Source of the DNA: Delphinus delphis
Lineage: Eukaryota > Chordata > Mammalia > Artiodactyla > Delphinidae
Length of the DNA stretch: 64,000 bases
Direction: 5' to 3'
Assembly (NCBI RefSeq): GCF_949987515.2
Contig: NC_082699.1
Coordinates: forward strand, 79,527,458-79,591,457
Shown: in pieces, positions 53,236-64,000 of the stretch
Numbering within the stretch: the first letter of the stretch is position 1
Layout of the letters: the number at the start of each line of letters is the position of its first letter
Notes under the pieces: generated by a model
Databases searched by the model: none
Told to the model about the DNA's origin: nothing
The model's input: only the letters and a program-made list of their open reading frames with translations
Position numbers and translations under genes: made by a program

Positions 53236-54239
53236 TTGTTCTTTCATCCCTGATGTGGGGAACTAGGCATCTTCATCCAGCTGGCCCCTTTCTCTGGGCG
53301 TCTTGGGAACTGTCCTCTTCTGCATCTCGGGGCTCCGCACTTCACCCAGGAAAGACACAGGCACTCACTGTGGCCGGAGACTTTGGGATCCTGAGGAGGG
53401 TGGTTCTGAACAAACCTGGGGGCAGAAGTAGGGTCTGAGCAGACCACGTCGGCACGGTTTAGGGGAGCTTGCTCTTATTCCCAGGACTTGGTGAAGAATA
53501 ATGAAGCTCTGGTGGAAGAATTTGATTTGGGGGAAAGTGCCCGAGAACGTTCATGTGTGCACTGCTGCGGGCATGGGCCAGCCTGCTCCTGTCTCCTGGG
53601 GAAGCACACAGGGTGGGGTTTAGCCCCCAACTGTCCAATCATTTGTCTGCGGCTGAGCTGCTGGTTTTCAGCCATAAATGATGGTCTCGCCACCATTTGG
53701 TGACAGCCTGTGGCTTGCTCTCTGGAATGTCAGGGTCCATGTGTATGGGGGTGGGGGACCCAGGGCACTTACAGTGATACTGGCCCCCACCTGACCCCCA
53801 AATTCCCCTTCCATTATGGAGCGTGCATGGGCTTGTGTCACTGGTTTTCCTGAATCTCCCTTGGTGCACTGAGAAGGTTCAGGGCTCTTGGGGTCAGGTG
53901 GGGGCTTCAGGGCTGCAGCTCTCACTCACTTTCTTTGTCTCACAGATCAGCCCTCAGCACCTGCCTTTCCCCGGAGGGGCCCACACGTCTCCCCAAAGGC
54001 CTCTGCTGTTCCCACGGATGTGTCCCCGGTGAGCACCACCTCCCTGGGCCCTGCAGGCTGACCAGGACCCCAGCCCCCAGCCCACCCGTGGGAGTGGTCC
54101 ACCATGGGGGCTCCAGAGGTCTGTGCCTGCCTGCCTGCCTGCCAGCTCTGTCTTACGGAGTGGGGGGAGATGTGATTCAGTTACATTGAGACCATAGTGG
54201 GTGTTACAGAAAACATGAAAATGCACTTGCCTCTCTAGG
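53236..54239. other. Unassigned sequence upstream of the ZNF707 KRAB relic
   Basis: Possible former splice sites occur (CTTATTCCCAG at about 53484, TTTGTCTCACAG at about 53946), but the exons they would open have no recognisable product. A (CTGC)n run of five units follows at 54127-54147. Confidence 0.3.
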
Positions 54240-54580
54240 TGCTTAGTCTGCTGAAGCTGCCGTAACTCCGCACACACGCATTTGTTGGTTGATTTCTCAC
54301 AGTCTGGAGGCTGCAAGTCCCAGATCAGGGTGCTGGCATGGTTGGTTCTGGTGAGGGCCCGCTTCCTGGCTTGTAGAAGGAGAGAGAGAGGAAGAGGGTG
54401 CAAGAGTGCTCTGGTGTCTCTTCTTACGAGGACCCTAGTCCTATCGGATCAGGGCCCCACCCTATGACCTTTTTTAACCTTAAATACTTCCCTAGAGGCC
54501 CCACCTTCAAATGCAGCCGTACTGGGAGTTAGGGCTTCCGCAGATGAATCTGAGGGACACAGACATTCAGTCCATGACAG
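54240..54580 (+). repeat. Old interspersed repeat, copy 1 of 3
   Basis: Contains the family signature 'gatttctcacagtctggagg' and 'ggtgagggcccgcttcctgg', ending with a 'ccccaccttcaaatgcagcc' relic. The same family recurs at 57385 and 59208. Name not assigned. Confidence 0.55.
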
Positions 54581-54749
54581 GAGCCTTCCCTTGAGCCTCA
54601 GCTTCAGGCCTCTTGAGGTTTCTTCTCCTTTGAGAGCCCCTGGCCCCCCGCCTTTTCTTCCAGACACGTGCGTTTCAGCTTCTCTCCATTTACTGTCCTG
54701 CAGCCTCAGGAGCGGCCATGTCTGACGTCCTGCTCCTGGCGGGAGCTGT

Positions 54750-54862
54750 TTGTGTTGCAGGTGGCCATGCACTCCTCAAGGGAAGAGTGGTGGCGGTGTG
54801 CGGACCCTGGCCAGAGGGTGCTGGGCCGGGGTGTGATGCCGGCAGTTTCAGGAGCTCGGCTG
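54750..54862 (+). pseudogene. ZNF707: ZNF707 KRAB-A box exon, degenerate
   Basis: The plus strand reads VAMHSSREEWWRCADPGQ then RVLGRGVMPAVSG, which aligns to a KRAB-A box of the form VAIYFSREEW..[14 protein letters not shown] is kept. The hydrophobic F before S-R-E-E-W is Ser, the conserved Leu after W is Ala, LYRD is LGRG, and the ML(E/D) end is MPA. These are positions needed to bind KAP1 (TRIM28). A possible acceptor, TTGTGTTGCAG, is at 54760. Confidence 0.75.
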
Positions 54863-55743
54863 AATTCAGCCTGCAGAGCCCATCCAGTCCCTCGATGGCG
54901 CCAGGGCCTCGAGTTCAGGCTAAGGGGGTGTGGGAGCTGGAGCTCTTGTCCTGTGTCTGTGGAGGGGCCGTCCTGCACCAAGTCTGGCCAAGGGCATTCT
55001 TCATGCTGCCCTGGAGGCAGCCCACTCTTCCTTCCTGAGACCCGTCCACTGTTAGACCTGGCCCCGCCGGCAAGGAGGGTGGGGAGAGCCTGTCACGGTT
55101 TGGCCCTGGCTCCCTCCTCCCTGTCCGTCCTCTCTGCTTTGGGGTGGCTTCCTGGACGTTGCCCCCAGGGCTGGCCTGCACCCTCGCTTGGTCTTCTATA
55201 CAGAAAACCACACCTCTTCTCTCCTTGGAGGATTTCGAGGCCCCATACCTGGCCGCATCTCTCGCCTGGAACACTGGGGTGAGCCGCGGGTTGTGGGACG
55301 GGAGAGACCCGCGTTTCAGGAAGTGCGGAGGGGTCCCCAGGGTCTCCCTCTGCTCCCAGGGGAGATCAGCGCCCAGCACCCACCGATGACGTTCTCCCCT
55401 CCCACTGGGACCGTGGGCAGGAGATGCTGTCTGACCGGACCCTGGAAACCCGGGCTGGCGCCCCGCCCCTGCACGGAGCGCTGCTCTGCTGCGTGCCGAG
55501 CCGGCGGGCGCCGTGGGTGTGCACAGCGGGGGGCCTGAGAGGGTGTGGGTGCTCCAACCTCGCGGCCGCCCCAGCAGGTGCACGCCCGGCATGAGGTCTC
55601 GGGCCTGACAGCCCTGCTCTGAGGGGCTTCGTGTGTGGCCGCGGGCAGGTGACTTATTCCTTGTGCTCGTCCCAGGGATGGTGAGGGCGCCTCCTGCCCT
55701 TACGGGCGGTGGTGACTGTGGTGGTCTTTTGTTTTTCATTTCA

Positions 55744-55871
55744 GATTCCCTCAGAAGTGAGATCGAGCAGACGTGTGGGAATGAGACCAGCCGGGCAGAC
55801 ACTGGGCTGTGAGGAGCCCCAAGACAGAGAGGGTCTCGGGTGCCAGGTTGGAGGGAAGCCGAGGGTGAGTG
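55744..55871 (+). pseudogene. ZNF707: Possible ZNF707 KRAB-linker exon relic
   Basis: After an acceptor-like TTCATTTCAG the sequence contains GCEEPQDREGLGCQVGG, faintly like the human ZNF707 stretch WEEPWVEDRERPEFQ, in a frame reached only by skipping an upstream stop. Weak evidence. Confidence 0.3.
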
Positions 55872-56340
55872 GTTCAGAAGGATGTGGGTCCCCGTCCCCG
55901 GCACCCTCCCCCAACCCAGGAGCGGGGGCTGGTTAGGGGAACTGAGAGCACAGTCTCTATCCTGACTGGTGTCTTTGTTCCTGTGTAAACACAAGTATGT
56001 AAGGTGCTACCTGGCTCTTTAGGTGACCGCCCAGCGTTACAGCCCTCCCTCCTACGGGTGACACCAGCGTTGACCTAACTGGCCTCATCCGGGTGAGCGT
56101 TTGAGTTCATTTTCAGCTTTCCACCATTTATAGTTTCAGCTCGTCTGTGTGCTCCTTTCTCACTGCTGGGCCACTTTCTTGGAGTGAATCCCTAATTAGA
56201 TGGGAGTGAGCTGATAAGACACATTGTGTGGATTTTCTCCTGTCTCGCTGCCAGCCTGTGTAAGTGCCTGTTTCCTCCACCGGGCAAGGGAGGCCCTTTA
56301 CCAGTGGAGACACTGTAATCGCTTCTGGCAGCCCTCGAGC

Positions 56341-56822
56341 CAGGGGTGGGGTGGGCAGTGGCTTTGCCTTTGAGCATTTCCAGTGTGGCCGGACCTTCAG
56401 GTGGGTCCCGGACCTTCTGCGACACCAGAGGAACTACAGAAAAGAGCAGCCCTTCGGCTGCGAGGTGTGCGGACAGGCCTTCAGCCTGAGAGGCCGCCTG
56501 GGCCCGCATCGCCAGGCCTGCTTGGAGCGTGAGCCTCACCGCGTGGCGACGGCGGGAAGGCCTCCCTGTGCGGCAAGGCTCTGCGGGCCCCAGGGCCTCA
56601 GCACCCGCCGGAGCCGCTGCGGGAAGGGCGTCCACCATCTGGGCTTCCTGACGAGGCATCAGGGGACCCACAGGCGCGGGGAAGTGGAGGTGTGCGTGGG
56701 GGTCCTCTGGCCATGTTCACATCAGGGAGACTTGCGGGGAGAGGCGACTCTTTGTTCCAGACTCCAGGCGTCTTTGCTTGCCCAGCCCCGAAGTAAAAAC
56801 CTGCAGAGTGGGCTTCTCTAGG
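56341..56822 (+). pseudogene. ZNF707: ZNF707 zinc-finger exon, decayed and internally deleted
   Basis: The frame reads FEHFQCGRTFRWVPDLLRHQ then FGCEVCGQAFSLRGRLGPHR, which match two consecutive fingers of human ZNF707. It then passes through unrecognisable sequence and ends RCGKGVHHLGFLTRHQGTHR then RGEVEV, matching the last finger and the HGEV C-terminus. Finger A has lost its first Cys (now His) and last His (Tyr). Finger B has lost its second His. About three fingers between are gone. The normal stop after GEV is lost and the frame runs on to a TAG at 56819-56821. No premature stop lies within the block, so a shortened protein is not excluded, but hardly any finger could fold. Confidence 0.8.
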
Positions 56823-57384
56823 GCACCGGCTCGCACTTGGAGACTTGGTCACTGGGCAGGACACCTGTCCCCCTTGCTCGTGGGAACGCTATTTCAGGTT
56901 ATCCAAAGGCTTGGTGAAGGATTTTAATTTTTGTCTGAATTCCAGAGAGAAAAACATGGGGGGCCATGAGGAGCTAGCAGAGCCCCAGAGGCATTGCACT
57001 GAGGGACCACCTCTCCCCGATTTGAGCAAACCAGTTGTAAAAAGGCTTTTTTGAGACAATCATGGAAATTTGAACATGGATTGGGTATTAGGTGGTATTA
57101 AGGAGTTTGCTGTGATAATGACAGTGTGGTTCTGTTTTTAAAAGTCCTTAAGAAGGATGCATTCTGACAAATTTATGGGTGAAATGGCATAATGTATGGG
57201 ATTTGCTTTAAAATTCTAATTAAAAGAAGAAAGACAAAACAGTATTGGCAAAATGAGTTGTTGAAGCTAAGTGATGAGTATGTTTGGAACTTTCCTACAT
57301 TTTTTTTCTCATTTTACAGGATATTTATATTCTAAGTTCATTAATACATACTGAAAATCGCCATTAAGTTATCAAGTTACGAAG
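56823..57384. other. Sequence after the ZNF707 relic
   Basis: AT-rich from about 57050, with no feature recognised; may hold the old 3' UTR. Confidence 0.3.
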
Positions 57385-57745
57385 CTGTGTCAGTCTGCTC
57401 GGGCTGCCATAGCAACACACCACAGACCAGGAGGCTGACACGGTGGAAGTTTATTTCTCACAGTTCTGGAGGCTGGAAGTCGGAGATCAGGTGGCCGGTT
57501 CTGACAAGGACCCACCTCCCGGCTTGCAGACGGCACCTCCGCACTGTGTGCTCACGTGGGGAAGGGAGAGAGCGCGCTGGTGTCTCTTCCTTTTATAAGG
57601 GCTCTAATCCCATGACGGGGCCCCACCCGACAACCTCATCTCACCTCATCACCTCCCAGAGGCCCCACCTCCAAACGGGACCACACTGGGGTTAGGGTTT
57701 CAACACGGGATTTGGGACGGGGGATACAATTCAGTTTATAGCAGA
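57385..57745 (+). repeat. Old interspersed repeat, copy 2 of 3
   Basis: Best preserved copy: 'gtctgctcgggctgccatag', 'gtttatttctcacagttctg', 'gaggccccacctccaaacg', 'ctggggttagggtttcaac'. Widespread mammalian family, not named here. Confidence 0.6.
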
Positions 57746-59207
57746 AGCTTCTCTGGGTCAGTCCTGCCCACAGCCCAGCTGGGGAAGGGCCTTGCTGCTT
57801 CAGGGTGGCCCCATCATGGCCAGGGAGGCCTTAAGGGCGCGGGGCCCATGGCCCTCTGGAATAAATAGAAATGTGCCCTTTGGAACATCCGAGTGGCTTT
57901 TCTTATTTATAAAATCCAAACTTTTGTGCCAGTGCTTATATTTTCCTTCCAGCTCAGAGCTGTGAGCAGGGAAGTGCCTGGTTTGCTCCCACCCCACGTG
58001 TGGAGTGGTGGAGGCCTTCAGGTGGCCTTGGAGTGCAAGCTGGGATGGCCTGTCTTGGGTCTTTGGGCTTGTCCTGCAGCCCAGCTGGCCGTGCGTCCAG
58101 GTCGCCTGTTTCTGGCTTTTCCTCCTTTGTGATGCTTCACCTCGTGCCGCCATCGTGTGGAATTAACTGTGCCATTAGCTACGCTCCATCTGATGACGAT
58201 TATCGAGTGATACCAGTGGCTGCCGAACAGGGGGCGCATCCGGCTCCCCTTGCTGGCTGGCTTGTCCCAGCCTGCAGTTTCCTCTGTGCCCGGCTGGGCA
58301 GGCCCTGGTGGCGAACGCATTGAGGGAGTGGCAGCGGGCAGACGGCAGGGACGCAGCTGCCTCCTTGTGTCCTTGTGCACGGCTCCCTGCGAACCCTCTG
58401 CTGGACGCGGCACCCTGGGGGGAGAAGCGTGGTGGTGAAGGCGCAGTAAGGTAGGTCTGCACCTCAGCTCCCTGTCCGCACGTCCCCAGGGGCAGGTGTC
58501 CTTAGGAAGCACCAGCCTTCTCAGCAGTGGGCTGTCCCATGGCTGGTGGAAAGGGACGGGTGTGCCCCTGGTGCCCGAGGCGTCCACCCCTCCGCACACC
58601 TTCTCCCCGGATGCACCCACCACGTGCGATCTGTCCCTGAGCAGCTGCCGCGGGACCTGGCCCGCAGAGCAGAGCATCCCACACCTCCCATTTGGGGCCC
58701 AGAAAACCCAAGCCGGTGGGTCGTTGCTGCTTCGTCCCTGTCCTTCGTGACCCGCTGGACGCCCCTCCCCAGGAGTTCCTGTGGACGTTCACCCCAGGGA
58801 GAGGGGTGAGGTCCTGGCTCCCTTGGCCGATAAATCGGGCAACTTTTGTCTAGAAAAGGGAGCCAGTCGTATTGTTTTAGTGAGATTTATTCCAGGTTAG
58901 GGGTCAAATGAGCCTCACAGTAAATGAAGTATCTCCCTCTGGGAAACGGCAAAGAGCGAAAGACCCCCTCCCCCGGCCCGAGGGATGGTCTGCGGATGGC
59001 GGAGTGTGTCCTCAAGCGCCCGTCCTGTGCTGTGAAAATAAGCACGTGGTTTTGGTTTCTTGTCCTCAAAATAATGGACTCGTTCTCTCCACGTCCTTCT
59101 ACGGGTGCTTTTGTCCATCTCTTGTGGCCCTTCCGCGTCCCCATTCTTCTAACAGCGTCGTGACACGTGTCCCCCGGGAGGCCACCTCCTGAGCTGATGT
59201 CTGCATG
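57746..59207. other. Intergenic sequence
   Basis: No gene or named repeat recognised. Confidence 0.3.
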
Positions 59208-59450
59208 CATGGCTGTATCGGTCTCCTGGGACGGCCGTGACGAAGTGCCACAATCTGGGTGGCTGAGGACAACAGAACTTACTGTCTCAGCTCTACAGGC
59301 CAGAGTGTGAGGTCAAGGCACCAGCCGGGCCGTGCTGCCTCTGAAGCCTCCCTCTCTCCAGCTTCTCATGGCGCCGGCCATCCTTGGCACCCCTTGGCTT
59401 GTGGCCACAGGGCTCCAGCCTCGGCTCTGCTGACACAGGTGTGGTCCTCT
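59208..59450 (+). repeat. Old interspersed repeat, copy 3 of 3
   Basis: Same family as at 54240 and 57385: 'ggctgtatcggtctcctggg', 'gacgaagtgccacaatctgg', 'ctcagctctacaggcc'. More diverged, and cut short by a SINE at its right end. Confidence 0.5.
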
Positions 59451-59461
59451 GTGTCTCTGTC

Positions 59462-59799
59462 TTTTTTTTTTTTTTTAATAATTAAAAAAAAATTACTTTG
59501 GGCTGCTTTGGGTCTCCGTTGCTGCGTGCGGGCTTTCTCTAGTTGTGGAGAGCGGGGGCTACTCTTTGTTGCGGTGTGTGGGCTTCTCATTGCAGTGGCT
59601 TGTCTTGTTGTGGAGCATGGGCTCTAGGCCCGTGGGCTTCAGTAGTTGTGGCTCGCAGGCTCTAGAGCGCAGGCTCAGTAGTTGCAGCGCACAGGGTTAG
59701 TTGCTCCACGGCATGTGAGATCTTCCCAGACCAAGGCTGGAACCCGTGTCCCCTGCATTGGCAGGCGGATTCTTAACCACTGCGCCACCAGGGAAGCCC
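59462..59799 (-). mobile_element. CHR-type SINE, long form
   Basis: Minus orientation, poly-T and AATAATTAAAA tail, GGGCTGCTTTGGGTCTCCGT, through CCACCAGGGAAGCCC. No clear target-site duplication. Confidence 0.9.
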
Positions 59800-59802
59800 A
59801 AC

Positions 59803-60240
59803 CACTAATCTTTTAACTGTCGCCATGGTTCTGACTTGCCCAGAATGTCACAGAGTCGGAATCATGCAACGTGCAGCCTTTTTAGGTTGGCTTCTTTCAT
59901 TTAGTGATTTGCATTTAAGGTTCCTCCGTGTCTTTCCACGGCTGATAGCTCATTTCTTTTTAGTGCTGATTAATATTTCATTTTCTGGATGGACCACCAT
60001 GTATTTATCTACTCACCTACTGGAGGACATCTGGGTTGCTCCCAAGTTTTGTCAGTTATGAACAAAGCTGCTATAAACGTACATGTGCAGGTTTTTGTGT
60101 GGACATAAGTTCTCAGTTCCCTTGGGTTGGAGTGTCATTGCTGGATCATATTATACAAGTATGTTAATTTTGTGAGAAACCACCAAATTGTCTCTTTGAG
60201 TGGCTGCAGCAGTCTGCATCCCCTCCAGCAAGGCATGGGG
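59803..60240 (-). mobile_element. L1 3' fragment, antisense
   Basis: 'ggtttttgtgtggacataag', 'aacaaagctgctataaacgt' and 'gagtgtcattgctggatcat' are the standard antisense L1 3' markers. Confidence 0.8.
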
Positions 60241-60564
60241 AGTTCCTGTTGCTCCACTTCCTCGGGGCCTATGGGGTGGCTCTCCTCCATCCCCACAGGC
60301 ACCGTCAGCTGGCAGCCTGCCGGGCAGACCAGGGCTGAGTTTGAGCAGCTTGTTAAGAGGGAGATGCTGGAAAGCTGTGCAAGGAAGAAGGAACTACCAG
60401 AATCAGCCCAACAGGGTTCTGAATGTGAACTTTTTATCAAAGCATAACGTACATACAGATGTGTCCCAAATGCTAAGGATGCAAGTGGATGAATTTTCAC
60501 AAAGAGTAACAATGTCTAATTTGTGGCTTAACAAAAGTCCAGGCAAAACTAAAATGTTGTTATA

Positions 60565-60836
60565 AGCCTTCCCTGGTGGCGCAGTGGTTAAGAATCCACC
60601 TGCCAATGCAGGGGACACGGGTTCGAGCCCTGGTCTGGGAAGATCCCATATGCCGCGGAGCAACTAAGCCCGTGCACCACAACTACTGAGCGTGCGCTCT
60701 AGAGCCCGCAAGCCACAACTACTGAGCCCACGTGCCACAACTACTGAAGCCCAAGCGCCTACAGCCTGTGCTCTGCAAAGAGAAGCCACCGCAATGAAAA
60801 GCCCACACACCGCAATGGAGGGAAAAAAAAAAAAGA
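60565..60836 (+). mobile_element. CHR-type SINE, long form, left arm of an inverted pair
   Basis: Plus orientation from GCCTTCCCTGGTGGCGCAGT, with the intact B-box-like GGTTCGAGCCC, to a tail of 12 or more A. Confidence 0.92.
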
Positions 60837-60859
60837 ACCTATTGATAACAAGATTTCAT

Positions 60860-61176
60860 TTTTTTGAATAGATTTATTTATTTATTTTTTGGCTGCGTTA
60901 GGTCTTCGCTGATGCGCACGGGCTTTCTCTAGTTGGGGCGAGCAGGGCTACTCTTCATTGCAGTGCGTGGGCTTCTCGTTACGGTGGCTTCTCTTGTTGC
61001 GGAGCACGGGCTCTAGGCGCGCGGGCTTCAGTAGTTGTGGCATACGGGCTCAGTAGTTGTGGCGCACGGGCTTAGTTGCTCCGTGGCATGTGGGATCTTC
61101 CCAGACCAGGGCTCCAACCGGTGTCCCCTCCATTGGCAGACGGATTCTTAACCACTGCGCCACCAGGGAAGTCCCT
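60860..61176 (-). mobile_element. CHR-type SINE, long form, right arm of an inverted pair
   Basis: Minus orientation from (TTTA)n and GGCTGCGTTAGGTCTTCGCT to CCACCAGGGAAGTCCC, only about 25 bases from the plus-orientation copy. Confidence 0.92.
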
Positions 61177-61506
61177 CAAGTGAACTCTTCTCAGAGAATT
61201 TGTGTTTGATGCTGCCAGCCCCCCACCAGCACTTCCAACCCAGAACCAGAACATTTAACTAAATTTCCACGGCAAGGTTGGCGGGGGCTGGGGGGGCTCT
61301 GTTTGAAAGCTGCGGTCTGAACTCCTCCCTCCACAGGGTCCAGGTCCATGGGCCACGGTGGCGCATCCGCCCTGGTCTCCCCCACGCTCCACCTCCCCAA
61401 TGCAGCCGTTGATGAATGCAAACCACAGGTGAGGGAGAGCGTACTAACTGGCCTCCGTGCACTTGGACTGACAGCTAAATCAAAATTTAAAATTACCCTC
61501 CCCCCC

Positions 61507-61630
61507 GGAACTCCCTGGAGGTCCAGTGGTTAGGACTTTCACTGCCAGGGCCCGGGTTCAATCCCTGGTCAGGGATCTAGGATCCCACAAGCCGCAGGGC
61601 GCGGCAAAAACAAACAAAAAAACAATAGGT
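61507..61630 (+). mobile_element. Old tRNA-derived SINE
   Basis: Plus orientation: GAACTCCCTGGAGGTCCAGT, GGGTTCAATCCCTGGTCAGG, then a CAAAAACAAACAAAAAAAC tail. Diverged relative of the CHR group. Confidence 0.8.
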
Positions 61631-62067
61631 TAAACATAAAAACGCCTGTGGCTCCCCGTGGCGCCAGAACAAAGCCCACGCCCCCCCCCCATGGCTCTCT
61701 TGAGCAGCTCAAACCACGCTGGCCCTCCCGGCCGCCACACGCAGTGGACCAGCTCCTCCCTGGCCCGCCAGACTCCCTTCCTGCTCTCATACTACCTGTC
61801 CATGCCCGTGATGTCCATCTCTGCCACCAGACTTCAGCCCTCATGGGCAGGACGATGGCGTGGCCAGCTCCCTCTGCCCCTGCCAGAGGTCAGCTGTGGG
61901 GTTGAGGGATGCTCAATCCTGGCAGACACACAGGGCACAGGACGATCAAGCTACCTTGCAGCTTGGAAACTGGGAGCCATAATGAGTGGTCCCTGCGCCG
62001 GCCAGAAATGCGGGACAGCGAAGCAGGCGGTGCCAGAGCCGAGAGGGGTGGGGAGGGGGGTCACACC
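61631..62067. other. Intergenic sequence beyond the CCDC166 3' end
   Basis: No feature recognised apart from a run of about nine C at 61681-61690. Confidence 0.3.
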
Positions 62068-62073
62068 TTTATT
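62068..62073 (-). terminator. CCDC166: AATAAA polyadenylation signal of CCDC166
   Basis: Plus-strand TTTATT, read AATAAA on the minus strand, about 85 bases past the CCDC166 stop codon. Confidence 0.65.
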
Positions 62074-62157
62074 GATAATCCACTCACCAAATCCGCGTCC
62101 TGCGCACCCCCGTCTCCCCCGCACCGTCTGGCCTCATTGGCCTTCCTCCGGGTAAGT

Positions 62158-64000
<1,843 letters not shown>

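Noticed and set aside
54915..55994. 359-codon minus-strand frame
   Set aside because: No recognisable domain; low-complexity Pro/Ser/Gly composition typical of GC-rich non-coding DNA.
60565..60640. tRNA genes at SINE heads
   Set aside because: A- and B-box-like sequences are remnants of the SINE's tRNA ancestor; no cloverleaf or anticodon arm is preserved.
59462..61176. A lineage-specific gene built from the SINE cluster
   Set aside because: No splice-consistent frame joins the copies, and each is explained as an independent insertion.

Overview
The window is mammalian nuclear DNA, almost certainly from a cetacean. There are at least 13 copies of the 'CCCTGGTGGCGCAGTGG' tRNA-derived SINE (CHR type), in a ~200-bp short form and a ~300-bp long form. 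Several have intact target-site duplications. Ruminant Bov-B and pig PRE1 elements were not noticed. Genes are spliced with GT-AG introns and have CpG-rich promoters. The gene order (TIGD5, PYCR3, GFUS, ZNF623, ZNF707, CCDC166) is that of human 8q24.3.

Layout. 1-2016: a CpG-rich promoter, probably shared with EEF1D, which would leave the window on the minus strand. 2017-7010: TIGD5, a single-exon domesticated Tigger transposase on the plus strand, with a ~3-kb 3' UTR. 8319-12180: PYCR3 on the minus strand (six coding exons, 277 aa) with a CCAAT-rich promoter. 14185-19400: GFUS (TSTA3) on the minus strand (ten coding exons, 321 aa). Both exon sets join in frame over their whole length and agree closely with the human proteins as I remember them. 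21.4-21.9 kb: a broken minus-strand C2H2 zinc-finger relic. 24.08-27.25 kb: LTR-like sequence with a five-copy 49-bp tandem repeat. 28.5-29.3 and 34.75-35.45 kb: two CpG islands without an assigned gene, either of which could start ZNF623. 42680-44251: the ZNF623 coding exon. 46-53 kb: mostly antisense L1, interrupted by a CpG island at 49.66-50.3 kb. 54.7-56.8 kb: ZNF707 reduced to a pseudogene (damaged KRAB-A box and damaged, partly deleted fingers). 62068-63586: CCDC166 on the minus strand (two exons, 445 aa). The rest is old L1, L2, MIR and other repeats plus unique sequence in which I recognise no gene.

Functionally the genes are independent neighbours. GFUS makes GDP-fucose, PYCR3 makes proline, CCDC166 is an uncharacterised coiled-coil protein, and TIGD5, ZNF623 and the dead ZNF707 are or were DNA-binding proteins. 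There is no operon-like logic, CRISPR array or bacterial-type system. The most useful observations are the decay of ZNF707, a GC splice donor in CCDC166, loss of all three catalytic acidic positions in TIGD5, loss of zinc ligands in the first fingers of ZNF623, repeated promoter motifs in front of GFUS and PYCR3, and several retroelement insertions with readable target-site duplications. Human comparisons come from memory of the protein families and were not run as alignments.
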